A stretch of DNA of 51,472 nucleotides from Flavimaricola sp. Lineage in GTDB: Bacteria > Pseudomonadota > Alphaproteobacteria > Rhodobacterales > Rhodobacteraceae. The stretch is taken from the NCBI GenBank assembly GCA_029255105.1, contig JAQWWH010000105.1, forward strand, positions 1 to 51,472. The letters run 5' to 3'. Position 1 is the first letter of the stretch, and every line of letters begins with the position of its first letter. The position numbers and the translations under genes are program-made. The notes under the pieces are model-generated. The model was given only the letters and a program-made list of their open reading frames with translations, ran no database searches and had not been told where the DNA came from. Shown piece by piece: positions 29,272 to 38,958 of the stretch.

Positions 29272-30483
29272 ATGGTAAATGTCGCACGGCAGGTGGAAGC
29301 TCGGTCCCCGTCCTCAGGGGTCAATCAGCAAGGTGTGCGCGATCACAACGAGCGGTTGCTGTTGTCGATGATGCAGCGGCTTGGCCCGCACGCGGGCAGC
29401 GATCTTGCCAAGATGGCCAATCTGTCGCCGCAAACCGTCTCGGTTATCCTTCGGGGCCTTGAGAACGACGGTCTTCTGGCCAGGGGAGAGCCGCAACGGG
29501 GCAAGGTCGGCAAACCGTCGATCCCGATGGGTCTGGCGGCTGACGGTGTTCTGTCCATCGGTCTGAAGATCGGGCGGCGCAGCGCGGACCTGGTCCTGAT
29601 GGATTTTCTGGGCAACCTGCGCAGCCAGTTGCAAACCACCTATCGCTATCCAATGCCCGAAACGGTCTTTGGGTTTCTGCGCGCGGGCATCGCCAGTTTT
29701 CAAGCCAGTTTGTCCCAGGCGCAGGTCAAGCGCATTGTAGGGATCGGCATCGCCAAGCCCTTTGAAATCTGGAACTGGTCGGAAACGATCGGGGCGCCGG
29801 CCGAGGATCTGGACCAATGGCGCGACATCAACTTTGCCGCGCAGATCGGCCAGTTCAGCACCTTGCCCGTCTTTGTCGAGAACGACGCGACCGCCGCCTG
29901 CCGGGCGGAACATATCTTTGGGAAGGGCAGGGAGTTTCGGGACTTTGCCTATTTCTTTGTCGGCTCCTTCATCGGGGGGGGCGTCGTTCTCAACCATTCG
30001 GTCTTTGAGGGGATCCACGGCAACGCCGGGGCCTTTGGGTCGTTGCCGACACGGCTCGCCGATGGTCGCAACGGGCAACTTCTGGATTCTGCATCGCTGT
30101 TTCTTCTAGAGGCGACGCTGGCGGATGTCGGGCTCGAACCGTCCCGCCTTTGGGCGCAGCCGCAGGATTGGACAGGCTTTCCCAATCAGCTCGAGGCGTG
30201 GATCGAACAGGCCGCGCAATCGCTGGCCTATGCAGCGCTGACAATCTGCGCGGTGATCGACTTTGAGGCGATCGTGATAGACGGCGCCTTTCCAACCATC
30301 GTGCGGGATCGTCTGGTGCGCCGCACGCGAGAGGCGGTGTCGGTATTGGACAGCCGCGGCCTTGCGCTGCCCCATATCATCGGGGGCAAGACCGGCGGCA
30401 ATGCCCGGGCGATCGGGGCGGCAAGTGGGCCTGTTTTCTCGCAATACCTGCTGAACACTCATGCGGGGCTTGCGTCGGCCTGA
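29272..30483 (+). CDS. frcR: ROK-family transcriptional regulator of the fructose locus
   Basis: This 403-residue protein starts at ATG 29272, seven bases after GGAGG (a GTG three bases earlier is less well placed). It has an N-terminal winged helix (LGPHAGSDLAKMANLSPQTVSVILRGLENDGLL, about residues 35-67), then the ROK sugar-kinase-like domain, with GIGIAKPFEIWN, VENDATAACRAEHIFGKG and FVGSFIGGGVVLN. The zinc-binding CXCGXXGC motif of active ROK kinases is not seen, as in many regulators. It probably represses frcBCAK until the sugar or its phosphate binds. The gene end overlaps the LacI remnant on the other strand. Confidence 0.87.
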   Translation: MVNVARQVEARSPSSGVNQQGVRDHNERLLLSMMQRLGPHAGSDLAKMANLSPQTVSVILRGLENDGLLARGEPQRGKVGKPSIPMGLAADGVLSIGLKIGRRSADLVLMDFLGNLRSQLQTTYRYPMPETVFGFLRAGIASFQASLSQAQVKRIVGIGIAKPFEIWNWSETIGAPAEDLDQWRDINFAAQIGQFSTLPVFVENDATAACRAEHIFGKGREFRDFAYFFVGSFIGGGVVLNHSVFEGIHGNAGAFGSLPTRLADGRNGQLLDSASLFLLEATLADVGLEPSRLWAQPQDWTGFPNQLEAWIEQAAQSLAYAALTICAVIDFEAIVIDGAFPTIVRDRLVRRTREAVSVLDSRGLALPHIIGGKTGGNARAIGAASGPVFSQYLLNTHAGLASA

Positions 30484-30846
30484 CAGGTCCGGGCGCTGGG
30501 CGAAGGTCTTGTGTCCGACCGCGTCGCTTCGTCACGGTTCGGTAAATTGGGTCGTAGACCTTTTGCTGAAGTCGCCAGGTAAAGGTTTCCATCAACACCA
30601 GCAGGCCCGGATTGGCAAAGTCGTGGACGACCAGACCGACAAGCCCGGTCCGTCCATTGGCCAGCCTCGAGGCAGGGCGATTTGGGCGGTAGCCCAGTTT
30701 CCGTGCTTCGGTTTCGACCCGCGCCCGCATTTCCTCGGACACCGGTGCCCCAGGGTGAAGTTGCGCGACACGGCGGCGTTGTACAACCCGGCAAGGTCGG
30801 CCACGTCCATGAGGGGGACGGCCCAAGGGCCGCTGGGCTGGCCCAA
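30481..30846 (-). pseudogene. Decayed LacI-family regulator, N-terminal remnant
   Basis: The minus strand from ATG 30846 reads MGQPSGPWAVPLMDVADLAG and NAAVSRNFT, a LacI-type headpiece. After a one-base shift it continues PGAPVSEEMRARVETEARKLGY, then GLVGLVVHDFANPGLLVLMETF. A second shift gives KGLRPNLPNRDEATRSDT. The C-terminal ligand-binding domain is missing, cut off at the frcR end. At least two single-base losses plus truncation make it a true pseudogene. It may once have been the regulator for the LacI-type site before glgB. Confidence 0.7.
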
Positions 30847-31202
30847 TCAGGGATCTGCGGTGTCTGACATGCCCGTCCCCAGTTGAGTTGCGGGCCCTCG
30901 ATTATTTCGTCTGCCGAAGGCGGTCGGCGCCACAAAGGCCAGAGCTGCATTCGGTTGCAACTCAATGCGGCAGTCCATCCCACGCCTTGTTGTTGGGCGG
31001 TGCGCTTCCTTTCCGGGCATACCTCCGGTATAGAGTGAGCAATCACGCCTCACATCATCGCGGTTGAGGTGCTGGTCCCGGTTATTTGCTAAAGGTTGTC
31101 GCCGACAAGGTGGCGGTTCTTGCATTTCCAAGAGGAGACCAGGTTTGATCGGCGGTTGGCCGATCCGTCGCAGTCTGGCACAGCGTCAAAGGAGAGCCGA
31201 AC
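30847..31202. other. Gene-free region upstream of otsB
   Basis: There is no credible gene on either strand. The stretch should hold the otsBA promoter, but no convincing -35/-10 pair was fixed. AAAGGAGAG just before 31203 is the otsB ribosome binding site. Confidence 0.4.
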
Positions 31203-31985
31203 ATGTACTATGAAATGATTGGATTTACCGGAGAGCCTCATAGCGACCCCTGCGTTCCGGGAATGCCGGAAGTCGATCTGGGCACGTCGTCGGTCTTTCT
31301 GGACTTTGACGGGACGCTGGTCGATCTGGCCGACAGCCCCGACGCGATCGTCGTGCCCGAAGACATGGCCATGACGCTCGAGGCTGTCGCCCAGAAGTGC
31401 AACGGCCGGTTGGTGATTGTCACCGGACGCTCGGTCGCTTCGGTCGAGCCTTATCTGGGCGGATTTGCCGGGCCGATCATTGGCGGACCTGGCGCCGAAG
31501 AGCGTATCGACGGCGTCACAAGCCGCTGCATAGCGGTAGACGACCATGTCGTGGCCCGGATGGGCGACATGGCCGAGGCCTTTGCCGCCACCCACCCCGG
31601 CCTCCTGGCGGAACGCAAGCCGACCGGCATCGTGATTCACTTCCGCTCGGCCGAGGATCTGGCGGCGGACGCCTATGCTTTCCTGCGTGTTCTGGACGAA
31701 ACCCATCCGGGTTTTGAATTGCACCATTCTAAAATGGCTTATGAGTTACGGCCAAAGGGCATTGGCAAGGAACTGTCGATCCAGCGGCACATGGAGGCGG
31801 CCCCCTTTGCCGGCACATTGCCGATCTTCTTTGGCGACGACGTGACGGACGAACCTGCCTTGCAATGGGTCGGCGTGTCCGGTGGGCTGGCCGTCAAGGT
31901 GGGCGAGGGCGACACCGCCGCGTCCAATCGGGTTGAAGACCCCAGGACAGTGCGCAACCTTCTGCGCAGTTGGGCCAAGGCCTGA
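31203..31985 (+). CDS. otsB: Trehalose-6-phosphate phosphatase
   Basis: This 260-residue HAD-superfamily phosphatase has DFDGTLVDLADSPDAI, with nucleophile D34 and acid D36. Further HAD motifs follow: VTGRSVASVEPYL, a lysine in YELRPKGIGKE, and the metal-binding FFGDDVTDEPAL. It dephosphorylates trehalose 6-phosphate to trehalose in the cytosol, the final step of osmoprotectant synthesis. A strong AAAGGAGAG precedes the ATG. otsA follows after four bases. Confidence 0.93.
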   Translation: MYYEMIGFTGEPHSDPCVPGMPEVDLGTSSVFLDFDGTLVDLADSPDAIVVPEDMAMTLEAVAQKCNGRLVIVTGRSVASVEPYLGGFAGPIIGGPGAEERIDGVTSRCIAVDDHVVARMGDMAEAFAATHPGLLAERKPTGIVIHFRSAEDLAADAYAFLRVLDETHPGFELHHSKMAYELRPKGIGKELSIQRHMEAAPFAGTLPIFFGDDVTDEPALQWVGVSGGLAVKVGEGDTAASNRVEDPRTVRNLLRSWAKA

Positions 31986-31989
31986 CGCC

Positions 31990-33387
31990 ATGGCACAGCC
32001 GAGGCTCATCGTCGTCTCGAACAGGATACCAACCGGAGAGGCGCCGTCAGGCGGCCTTGTCGTGGCCGTGCATGATGCGCTGAAGGCCTGCGGTGGCATC
32101 TGGATCGGATCGTCCGGCAAACCGGTCGACACCCCCGACCCAGGCCTTCGGACCATTTCGTCAGCACCGTATCGCAGGCTGGCCTTTGACCTGAGCCATG
32201 ACGAGTACGAAGGGTGCTACCTGGGCTACTCCAACGCCGTGCTCTGGCCGCTGTTTCATCACAGGGCCGACCTGATATCGGTCGATCCCGATCACGCCCG
32301 CACCTACCGCGAGGTCAATGACCGGGTTGCCGGTCTGATCGCTTCGGTGGCAGAACCGGATGACCTTATCTGGATCCATGACTATCACTTCTTGCCTCTG
32401 GCCGCTGCCCTGCGCAAACGCGGGCTGTCGAACCGGATCGCTTTCTTTCTGCATATCCCGTTCCCGACGGCCAGCGATATGCCAGCATTGCCTGAACAAG
32501 GGCTCATGTCCGGATGGCTTGCCGCCTACAACCTTGTCGGGCTTCAGACCAATAGGGATGTGAGCAACTGCCAGGATTTCCTGCGCGGGAGTGGTAAGGT
32601 AAAACCGCTCGCAGGCGGCGTCATGCAGTACAAGGACCGGCATTTCGTCTTGCGCAGCTTTCCCATCGGGATCGACGTCGATAGCCTGGCAACCGCCGCC
32701 GCCGATGCCGATACCGCAGCACTCAGACTGGGCGAGGGCGAGAGGCTGATCCTCGGGGTGGACCGGCTGGACTACTCCAAGGGCCTGCCCAACCGGTTTG
32801 AGGCCTTTGGCACCTATCTGTCCCGCCGTGCGCCGGATGATCCGCGCGCAACCCTGTTGGAGATCGCGCCGCCCAGCCGGCAAGACGTTGAGGCCTACAA
32901 GGATATTCGGCAAGAGCTTGAAACGATGGCAGGTTCGGTCAATGGCGAACATGCAGAGCTGGATTGGACCCCGATCCGCTATATCCGTCGCAACATGGAC
33001 AGGTCCCTTCTGGCCGGGCTTTATCGCCGGGCAGAGGTCATGCTGGTCACGCCGCTCGCCGACGGGATGAACCTTGTTGCCAAAGAGTTCGTGGCCGCGC
33101 AGGACGGTGCCGATCCCGGTGTCCTGATCCTGTCGCATTTTGCAGGGGCGGCAGAACAGCTGGACGCGGCGCTTATGGTCAACCCCTACGATCTGATTGA
33201 CGTGGCAAAGGCCATCGACAAGGCGCTGAAAATGCCGCTCCATGAACGCCATGCCCGCTATCTAAGCCTGATCGCCACAATTCGGGAATTCGACATCAAA
33301 TGGTGGACCGACACCTTCCTTGCCGCACTTCAAGACCTTGCCCCCATGCCGGCGCAGGATTCAGCGGCCTACGAACAGCTTGCCTGA
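31990..33387 (+). CDS. otsA: Trehalose-6-phosphate synthase
   Basis: This 465-residue GT20 enzyme starts at ATG 31990 (MAQPRLIVVSNRIP), giving the usual N-terminus. Recognisable are the SGGLVVAVHDAL glucose-6-phosphate loop, LIWIHDYHFLPL, and GVDRLDYSKGLPNRFEAF, with LADGMNLVAKEFVAAQ near the C-terminus. It joins UDP-glucose (or ADP-glucose) and glucose 6-phosphate. It is translated with otsB and sits beside sugar uptake and glycogen genes, all drawing on glucose phosphates. Confidence 0.95.
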   Translation: MAQPRLIVVSNRIPTGEAPSGGLVVAVHDALKACGGIWIGSSGKPVDTPDPGLRTISSAPYRRLAFDLSHDEYEGCYLGYSNAVLWPLFHHRADLISVDPDHARTYREVNDRVAGLIASVAEPDDLIWIHDYHFLPLAAALRKRGLSNRIAFFLHIPFPTASDMPALPEQGLMSGWLAAYNLVGLQTNRDVSNCQDFLRGSGKVKPLAGGVMQYKDRHFVLRSFPIGIDVDSLATAAADADTAALRLGEGERLILGVDRLDYSKGLPNRFEAFGTYLSRRAPDDPRATLLEIAPPSRQDVEAYKDIRQELETMAGSVNGEHAELDWTPIRYIRRNMDRSLLAGLYRRAEVMLVTPLADGMNLVAKEFVAAQDGADPGVLILSHFAGAAEQLDAALMVNPYDLIDVAKAIDKALKMPLHERHARYLSLIATIREFDIKWWTDTFLAALQDLAPMPAQDSAAYEQLA

Positions 33388-33447
33388 CAGCGCCGCAATG
33401 CTGATGGACCTGCCGCAAATGCCGGGTCCGGGCTGGGGGAAAAGGAC

Positions 33448-34302
33448 GTGATCGCCCGCCTCCTGTCCCTTTGGCGGCTGGTCGCCAACGCCCTCGCGAT
33501 GGCCGATCAGGCCAATCTCGGGCTGATTGCAGCCGGTGTCGCCTTCTTTGCGATGTTCGCGATCTTCCCGGCTTTGGCGGCGATCATTGCCGTGTTTGGG
33601 TTGGTGGCCGACCCATCCATCGTGGAATCCCAGCTTGAACTGATGCGCGACGTCATCCCGACCGAGGCGTTCTACCTGTTCGACGCCCAGATCTCGCGCC
33701 TGTTGGGGGCCCGTGCGGACACACTGGGCTGGGCCACGGCCCTGTCCACCGGGGTGGCTCTCTGGTCGGCCCGGGCGGGCGTGGCAGCACTGATGCGCGG
33801 GTTGAACGCGATCAAGGGGGAGCTGAACCGGGGCGGGATTGGCCACTATGCAGTGGCGCTCTTGCTTACCATATGTCTGGTCGGGATCGCGGTGATCGCC
33901 CTGTTGATCGTGGTCATTGCGCCGATTGTGCTGGCCTTTCTCCCGCTTGGCGGTGTCGCCGCCCTCGCCCTTGAAGTTATCCGGTGGAGCGTGGCGCTTT
34001 TCATCCTGCTAGCTGCCCTTGGCCTTCTTTATCGGTTCGGGCCCAATACGGTTGATGTGCGGACTGGTTGGGTCAGTCCGGGGGCCATTGTGGTGGTGGT
34101 TGTCTGGATCGCCGCCTCTGTCGGGTTTTCGGCCTACCTGCGCAATTTCGGCAGCTACAACGAGGTCTATGGATCAATCGGTGCGGTCATAGCCCTTTTG
34201 ATGTGGCTCTACATCAGCGCCTACCTCGTCCTGCTGGGGGCGGTCCTGAATGTGGTCCTGCACCGCCGGGATGCTTTAAATGGGGCAATCGGCCCCATTT
34301 GA
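33448..34302 (+). CDS. YihY/UPF0761-family inner-membrane protein
   Basis: This 284-residue protein starts at GTG 33448 after GGGGGAAAAGGA. It has about six membrane helices and the family blocks GVAFFAMFAIFPALAAII, ALMRGLNAIKGE and YGSIGAVIALLMWLYISAY. These proteins were once called ribonuclease BN by mistake and have no known nuclease activity; a transport or envelope role is possible. It lies 60 bases after otsA on the same strand and may be co-transcribed. Confidence 0.88.
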   Translation: MIARLLSLWRLVANALAMADQANLGLIAAGVAFFAMFAIFPALAAIIAVFGLVADPSIVESQLELMRDVIPTEAFYLFDAQISRLLGARADTLGWATALSTGVALWSARAGVAALMRGLNAIKGELNRGGIGHYAVALLLTICLVGIAVIALLIVVIAPIVLAFLPLGGVAALALEVIRWSVALFILLAALGLLYRFGPNTVDVRTGWVSPGAIVVVVVWIAASVGFSAYLRNFGSYNEVYGSIGAVIALLMWLYISAYLVLLGAVLNVVLHRRDALNGAIGPI

Positions 34303-34671
34303 GCCGGTCTCTTTCGAACGGGTCCTATGCAGGGGGGCAAGCCCGGCGGGAATATGGTTGGTTGACCGGACGGGGGCCAAACACCGTGGCCAATCTGGCA
34401 GAATTGACTTGAGGCGACCAGGTCGGCCATCGAAATCGGCGTTTGCGCTTCTTTCGCGGACACCAGTTCGTGGCCAGTTAAAGGCAAAAATGCGGCGCGT
34501 GGCGTGTGCTTTCTTGCCAATTGTGACCTCGCTCAAAACGTGACGTCTGCGCCACGCTGGCGAATCGTTGGAAAAATTGACTGGAAACGTGAACCTTTCC
34601 ACGCTAGCCATCGTCTAAGTAAAAATCGTCACACGCGAAATGATGTGGCGGAATTGAGGTGGAGCAAAGGT
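34303..34671 (+). other. Leader region of the type I secretion operon
   Basis: These 369 bases carry no gene. The last 130 bases are AT-richer than the surroundings and probably hold the adhesin promoter. GGTGGAGCAAAGG before 34672 is the ribosome binding site. No operator was identified. Confidence 0.35.
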
Positions 34672-37527
34672 ATGTCGGCGATTGAATTCGTCGTCCGCGA
34701 TGTCGCGGGCGCATTGAGCCGTGGGTTTACAGGCGAGGGTGCAAATCCATCGATCCTAGCCCCGGTGGGGTCTGAAATTTCCCTGAATCTGGATCGGTCA
34801 CAGGTTGTTGCTTACAACCGCGTTGGCGATACGCTTGAGATTACATTGGTCGATGGTCAGGTTGTCGTGATCGACAACTTCTACGGCCTTGATGGTGTCC
34901 CGGCGAGCGATCTTTTCTTGTCGACCAATGGACAGCTGGCGCAGGTCAACCTCGCCCAAGGGACCGAGGGCGTCTACTATTCCAACTACGTGGAAGAGGA
35001 CAGCCTGGGTAAGTGGACGGGCGACGATGATCTTTACTTTGTCGGCGACCCTCCGATCCTGCTGGCTGGTGTTCCGACCGAGGCGACAAGCCGTCTGGCT
35101 GCCGATTTCATTGGTGGCCTGCCGCTGATCCCGGCTTTGCTGGCCGGTGCGGCGGCTGCGGCCCTGCCGATCTTGGGTGGCGACGGCGGGACGGTTCTGG
35201 ACAATGTGGCAACCCGCGATCCGTCTGATCCGCTGGTCGGAGCGATCCTGCCGACCCCTCTTGTCAATGCCGAAGATCGCAGCAATGGCGTCGACATTTC
35301 CGGCACCTCGAATGCTCCGGGTGGTGTTGTTGATGTCGTGATCGGCGATGCAACGCAGAAGACCGTCGCCGATGGCGATGGCAACTGGACGGTGACCTTC
35401 CCGCCTGAGGACATTCCCGAAGGCACCTATGAGGATGAGATCGAAGTCACGATCACCGACCAGGGTGACACCACCACGGTCACCGGCGATCTGACCGTCG
35501 ATACCGAGAACTTCGTGACTTTCGATGCCGAACTTGTCGGCGGCGACGGCACGGTGAACGGCGCCGAAGCGGCCGAAGGCGTGATCCTCAGCGGTCGGAC
35601 CGAAGCAGGCTCTGCCGTGGTCGTCACCATCAATGGCGTCGACTACGAGGCGACGGTCGATGGTGGCAACTGGCAGCTTTTCCTGCCTGCCGAGGACATT
35701 CCGACCGGTGAATACGCGCAGGATGTGGACGTCAAGTCCACCGATCCTGCAGGCAATGTCGCAACGACCGAAGGCCAGTACACGGTCGATACCGAGACTT
35801 TCGTCACCATGGAGACGGCGTCGATCGAAAGCGATGGCATCATCAACTTTGTCGAGCGCAGCGATGGCGTGACAGTGACCGGCACCGCCGAAGCAGGTGC
35901 GACGGTCGTCGTGACCTTTGGCGGCACAGACGCGGAGGCAACCGCAACCGCTGATGCGGACGGCAACTGGAGCGTCGACTTCGCCGCTGCCGATGTCCCG
36001 CAGGGCGAATTGTCCGAGACGATCTCGGCCGTGGCAACCGATGCCGCCGGAAACACCGCCGACGTCGCTGGCCCGATCACGATCGATACGCGGGTGTCCA
36101 ATTTCCGCATCACCGACCCGGTCGCCACCGACAACATCGTCGACCAAGGCGAACAGGCCCAGGCCATCACGGTTGTAGGCACGGTCGAGCGTGGCTCGAC
36201 GGTCATCGTTGAGCTTGCTGGGGTGAAGCAAACGGCAACGGTCGATGCTGACGGAAACTGGACGGCCACCTATCCCGCCGGCTCTATCCCCGAAGGGGAA
36301 TACGAGACCAAGGTTATCGCGACCGCGACGGACGGCCCGGGCAACGTCAAGACGATCACCTCTGACGTTCTGATCGACACTTCGATCGCCGTGACACTCG
36401 ACACGCCGATCGAAGGCAATGACGTCATCAACGCCGCCGAAGCCGTCGATGGTGTCGTCCTGACTGGAACATCCGATCCGGGCGCCACCGTTTTGGTGAC
36501 GTTTGCCGGTTCCTCGCGCACCACGACCGCCGACGTTGATGGCAACTGGTCGGTAAGCTACGGGGCAGGGGACATTCCGGCGGGCGAGTCGATGGAACGC
36601 GTCAACGTCCGGGCCACCGACGAGGTTGGTAACGTGGCTCGCGTCGGGGCGAACGTGCTTGTCGACACCATTGTCGATCCGCTGACGCTGAATGACCCCT
36701 CCGAAGGCGATCTGATCAACCGGGCCGAAGCGTCGGACGGCATCACCTTTACTGGTACGGTCGAAGAAAACTCGACCGTCATGGTGACCTTCGAAGGGAC
36801 AACACGCGCCGCCACAGTTGGCGCTGATGGTACATGGACCGTCGACTTCACGGCCGCCGAGGTGCCCGCGGGGGAATACACCGCCAACGTTCGCGTCGAT
36901 GCAACTGACGCCCATGGCAACACGGCCTCGACTTCGGACACCTACCTTGTCGACACGACCCCGCCCGAAGCACCGCTGATCGAAAGCTATACCCGGAGCG
37001 GCACCGGCGTTCGGGGCTTTTCGACCTCGATCACGACTGACACCATCGACCTGCATAGCGTGGCAGAGGATGGAACCACCTCGTCGGTCGGGGCAACCGT
37101 GACCGAGAACACGGTGTTCAACGAGTTGGACTTTGACTTTACCTCCACGGTCCCCAACGGCTCGCACTTGATCATCAACGCAAGCGATGCGGCCGAGAAC
37201 CAGACGGCCACCCTGTTCGTTCTTGAACAGGTTGGGACGAACACGCTGGACATTGGCAATCCTGGATTGAACGCCTTTGATATCGAAGCCATCGACATGC
37301 AGTTCGCCGAAGACACCGAACTGACCCTGACGGCCGCTGATCTCGAAGCGCTTTGTGCGCATTCCGATGTCCTGACAATCCACGGCGGGCTGGACGATAC
37401 GGTGACGATTCTTGGTGCGTCCGCAACGGGCGCAACCTCCGATATCGGAGGCCGGACCTATGATCACTACGCCCTTGGCGACACGGGCACCCTGATCATC
37501 GATGAAGCAATAACGGTCGTTACCTAA
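34672..37527 (+). CDS. Large secreted adhesin with six Ig-like repeats (type I secretion substrate)
   Basis: This 951-residue protein starts at ATG 34672. It has no Sec signal peptide. Residues about 1-150 form a BapA-prefix-like domain (VVIDNFYGLDGVPASDLFL) followed by a hydrophobic stretch (LIPALLAGAAAAALPILGG, about 150-168). Six Ig-like repeats of about 95 residues follow (about 195-765), each with a DGNWxV-type core, a GEY-type turn and a VDT-type end. The 190-residue C-terminal domain ends DTGTLIIDEAITVVT, like the uncleaved C-terminal signals of type I substrates. No RTX nonapeptides are seen. With the exporter genes downstream, it is likely surface-bound or released and involved in attachment or biofilm. 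Confidence 0.82.
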   Translation: MSAIEFVVRDVAGALSRGFTGEGANPSILAPVGSEISLNLDRSQVVAYNRVGDTLEITLVDGQVVVIDNFYGLDGVPASDLFLSTNGQLAQVNLAQGTEGVYYSNYVEEDSLGKWTGDDDLYFVGDPPILLAGVPTEATSRLAADFIGGLPLIPALLAGAAAAALPILGGDGGTVLDNVATRDPSDPLVGAILPTPLVNAEDRSNGVDISGTSNAPGGVVDVVIGDATQKTVADGDGNWTVTFPPEDIPEGTYEDEIEVTITDQGDTTTVTGDLTVDTENFVTFDAELVGGDGTVNGAEAAEGVILSGRTEAGSAVVVTINGVDYEATVDGGNWQLFLPAEDIPTGEYAQDVDVKSTDPAGNVATTEGQYTVDTETFVTMETASIESDGIINFVERSDGVTVTGTAEAGATVVVTFGGTDAEATATADADGNWSVDFAAADVPQGELSETISAVATDAAGNTADVAGPITIDTRVSNFRITDPVATDNIVDQGEQAQAITVVGTVERGSTVIVELAGVKQTATVDADGNWTATYPAGSIPEGEYETKVIATATDGPGNVKTITSDVLIDTSIAVTLDTPIEGNDVINAAEAVDGVVLTGTSDPGATVLVTFAGSSRTTTADVDGNWSVSYGAGDIPAGESMERVNVRATDEVGNVARVGANVLVDTIVDPLTLNDPSEGDLINRAEASDGITFTGTVEENSTVMVTFEGTTRAATVGADGTWTVDFTAAEVPAGEYTANVRVDATDAHGNTASTSDTYLVDTTPPEAPLIESYTRSGTGVRGFSTSITTDTIDLHSVAEDGTTSSVGATVTENTVFNELDFDFTSTVPNGSHLIINASDAAENQTATLFVLEQVGTNTLDIGNPGLNAFDIEAIDMQFAEDTELTLTAADLEALCAHSDVLTIHGGLDDTVTILGASATGATSDIGGRTYDHYALGDTGTLIIDEAITVVT

Positions 37528-37541
37528 ACAAGCCTCGCGGT

Positions 37542-37557
37542 GGCCGGGAAACCGGCC
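37542..37557 (+). terminator. GNRA-loop hairpin between the adhesin and the secretion genes
   Basis: GGCCGG pairs with CCGGCC around GAAA, 14 bases after the adhesin stop, without a T-run. It probably protects the adhesin message or lowers read-through into the exporter genes. Confidence 0.4.
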
Positions 37558-37608
37558 CCGCATCGCCGCGCCGTTCCGGTGCATGGTGTCGATTGAGAAA
37601 GGTCGGAA

Positions 37609-38958
37609 GTGATCCTATCGCGGTCAAGACAGGGAACACGGGTCATCACGCTGCTTGCGGTCGTGGTGTCCAGTGCTGCTTTGGCTGGCTGCGACAGCCT
37701 GACCGGCATGATGTCCAGCCGCAACGCGACCTCGCTCGATATCGCGGGGGAGGCGGCGTCCGTCGGACCGGAAGCGGCCCTCGAAGCCGAGATGGAGGAT
37801 GGCACCACCTCTGGTCTGATCGACGGCCTACTCAACCGGCAATCCATCCTTGAACCCGGCCCGATGCGCGACGTGGCCGAAGCTGTCATGGCCGCCAACA
37901 GCCGCGCCGCCGAGGCCGACTTGCGCGCCGCCACCCTGCGCGCCGAGGCCAAGGCGATGAACTGGCTTCCCACCATTGGCCCCAGCGTCAGCCTGACATC
38001 GCTTGGCGCGGTGGTGACGTCGCTTGTCGTCAATCAGGCGCTTGTCGACTTTGGGGGGCGTCGCGCAGAACGGGACTATGCCAAACATGACGTCGAAGTT
38101 GCCGCTGTTGCGCTTGCCGCGGACAGCAACACACGGGTCATGGAGGCGCTTGAGCTTTATCTGACCGCCGAGGCGGCCCGGGCCCGTGCGGCCGTGAACG
38201 CCGATGCGATGGGCCAGATGCGCCATTTCGCCTATGTGATGTCCGAAAGGGTCAATGCCGGGATCAGCGACCGCGCCGATCTTCAGGTGGTTCAGCAAAA
38301 ACACAACCAGATGGCTGCCGACATGGCGTCGGACACCGAAACGGCGGCCTCTGCCCTGGCCGAGCTTCAGGCCATGGCCGCAACGCCCCTTGCCGATGTG
38401 CACGGGCTGTCTCCCTTGGCCGCGCCCTCGCTGACCGCAGTCCCGTTGGCAGTGATGAAGGCCGAGGCTGAAAGCAGCCGTGCGATTGCCGCCGCCCGGG
38501 CCGCCCGGTCGGGCCTTCTTCCCGGACTTGCCATCGGGGGCAGCGTGGGTTCGGAAGGCGAAAACCTTGGACTGACGCTTGGGGCTGCGAATGCCCTGGG
38601 ACTGGGCCTTGGCGCCCAGATGGAGGCGATCGACGCTGAACGCGAGGCAACCGCCGCCCGCGTGGTGGCCGAACGCGAAGCAGCCGACCGCGAGATCGCA
38701 GCCCTGCAAGGGCGGCTAACCTCGTTGCTCCGGCAAGAGGCCGAGGCGCGGCAACTGGCTACGCAGGCGGCGCAAAACTACGCCTTGTTTGCCGAACAAC
38801 AGCGCGCCGGTCAGCGTGGCGTGACCGAAGTGGTAAGTGTTTTTGAAACCAAGGTCAGGTCCGAGCGCACAGCAGTTGAACTGCGCTATGACATCATTTT
38901 GGTCGAGTTGAAGATAGCCGAACGGCTGGGTGTGTTGGTTGACGGAGAACGGATATGA
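37609..38958 (+). CDS. TolC-like outer-membrane channel protein with lipoprotein signal
   Basis: This 449-residue protein starts at GTG 37609. The N-terminus ends in a lipobox (SSAALAGC, cysteine near residue 28), unusual for TolC itself but common for NodT/LapE-like channels. The rest is the long-helix outer-membrane efflux fold with repeated Ala/Glu-rich coiled coils (VVQQKHNQMAADMASDTE, EREATAARVVAEREAADRE). It would form the outer-membrane exit of the type I secretion system. The stop overlaps the ABC gene start by four bases. Confidence 0.85.
   Translation: MILSRSRQGTRVITLLAVVVSSAALAGCDSLTGMMSSRNATSLDIAGEAASVGPEAALEAEMEDGTTSGLIDGLLNRQSILEPGPMRDVAEAVMAANSRAAEADLRAATLRAEAKAMNWLPTIGPSVSLTSLGAVVTSLVVNQALVDFGGRRAERDYAKHDVEVAAVALAADSNTRVMEALELYLTAEAARARAAVNADAMGQMRHFAYVMSERVNAGISDRADLQVVQQKHNQMAADMASDTETAASALAELQAMAATPLADVHGLSPLAAPSLTAVPLAVMKAEAESSRAIAAARAARSGLLPGLAIGGSVGSEGENLGLTLGAANALGLGLGAQMEAIDAEREATAARVVAEREAADREIAALQGRLTSLLRQEAEARQLATQAAQNYALFAEQQRAGQRGVTEVVSVFETKVRSERTAVELRYDIILVELKIAERLGVLVDGERI

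Noticed and set aside
35270..36960. Regularly spaced similar DNA segments, considered as a repeat array or CRISPR
   Set aside because: Units are about 285 bases and code for Ig-like protein domains; there are no short identical repeats with unique spacers.
34798..37584. Long open frame of over 900 codons on the minus strand opposite the adhesin gene
   Set aside because: It is the antisense shadow of a GC-rich repeat protein, with no domain resemblance and His/Gly/Arg-rich nonsense composition.
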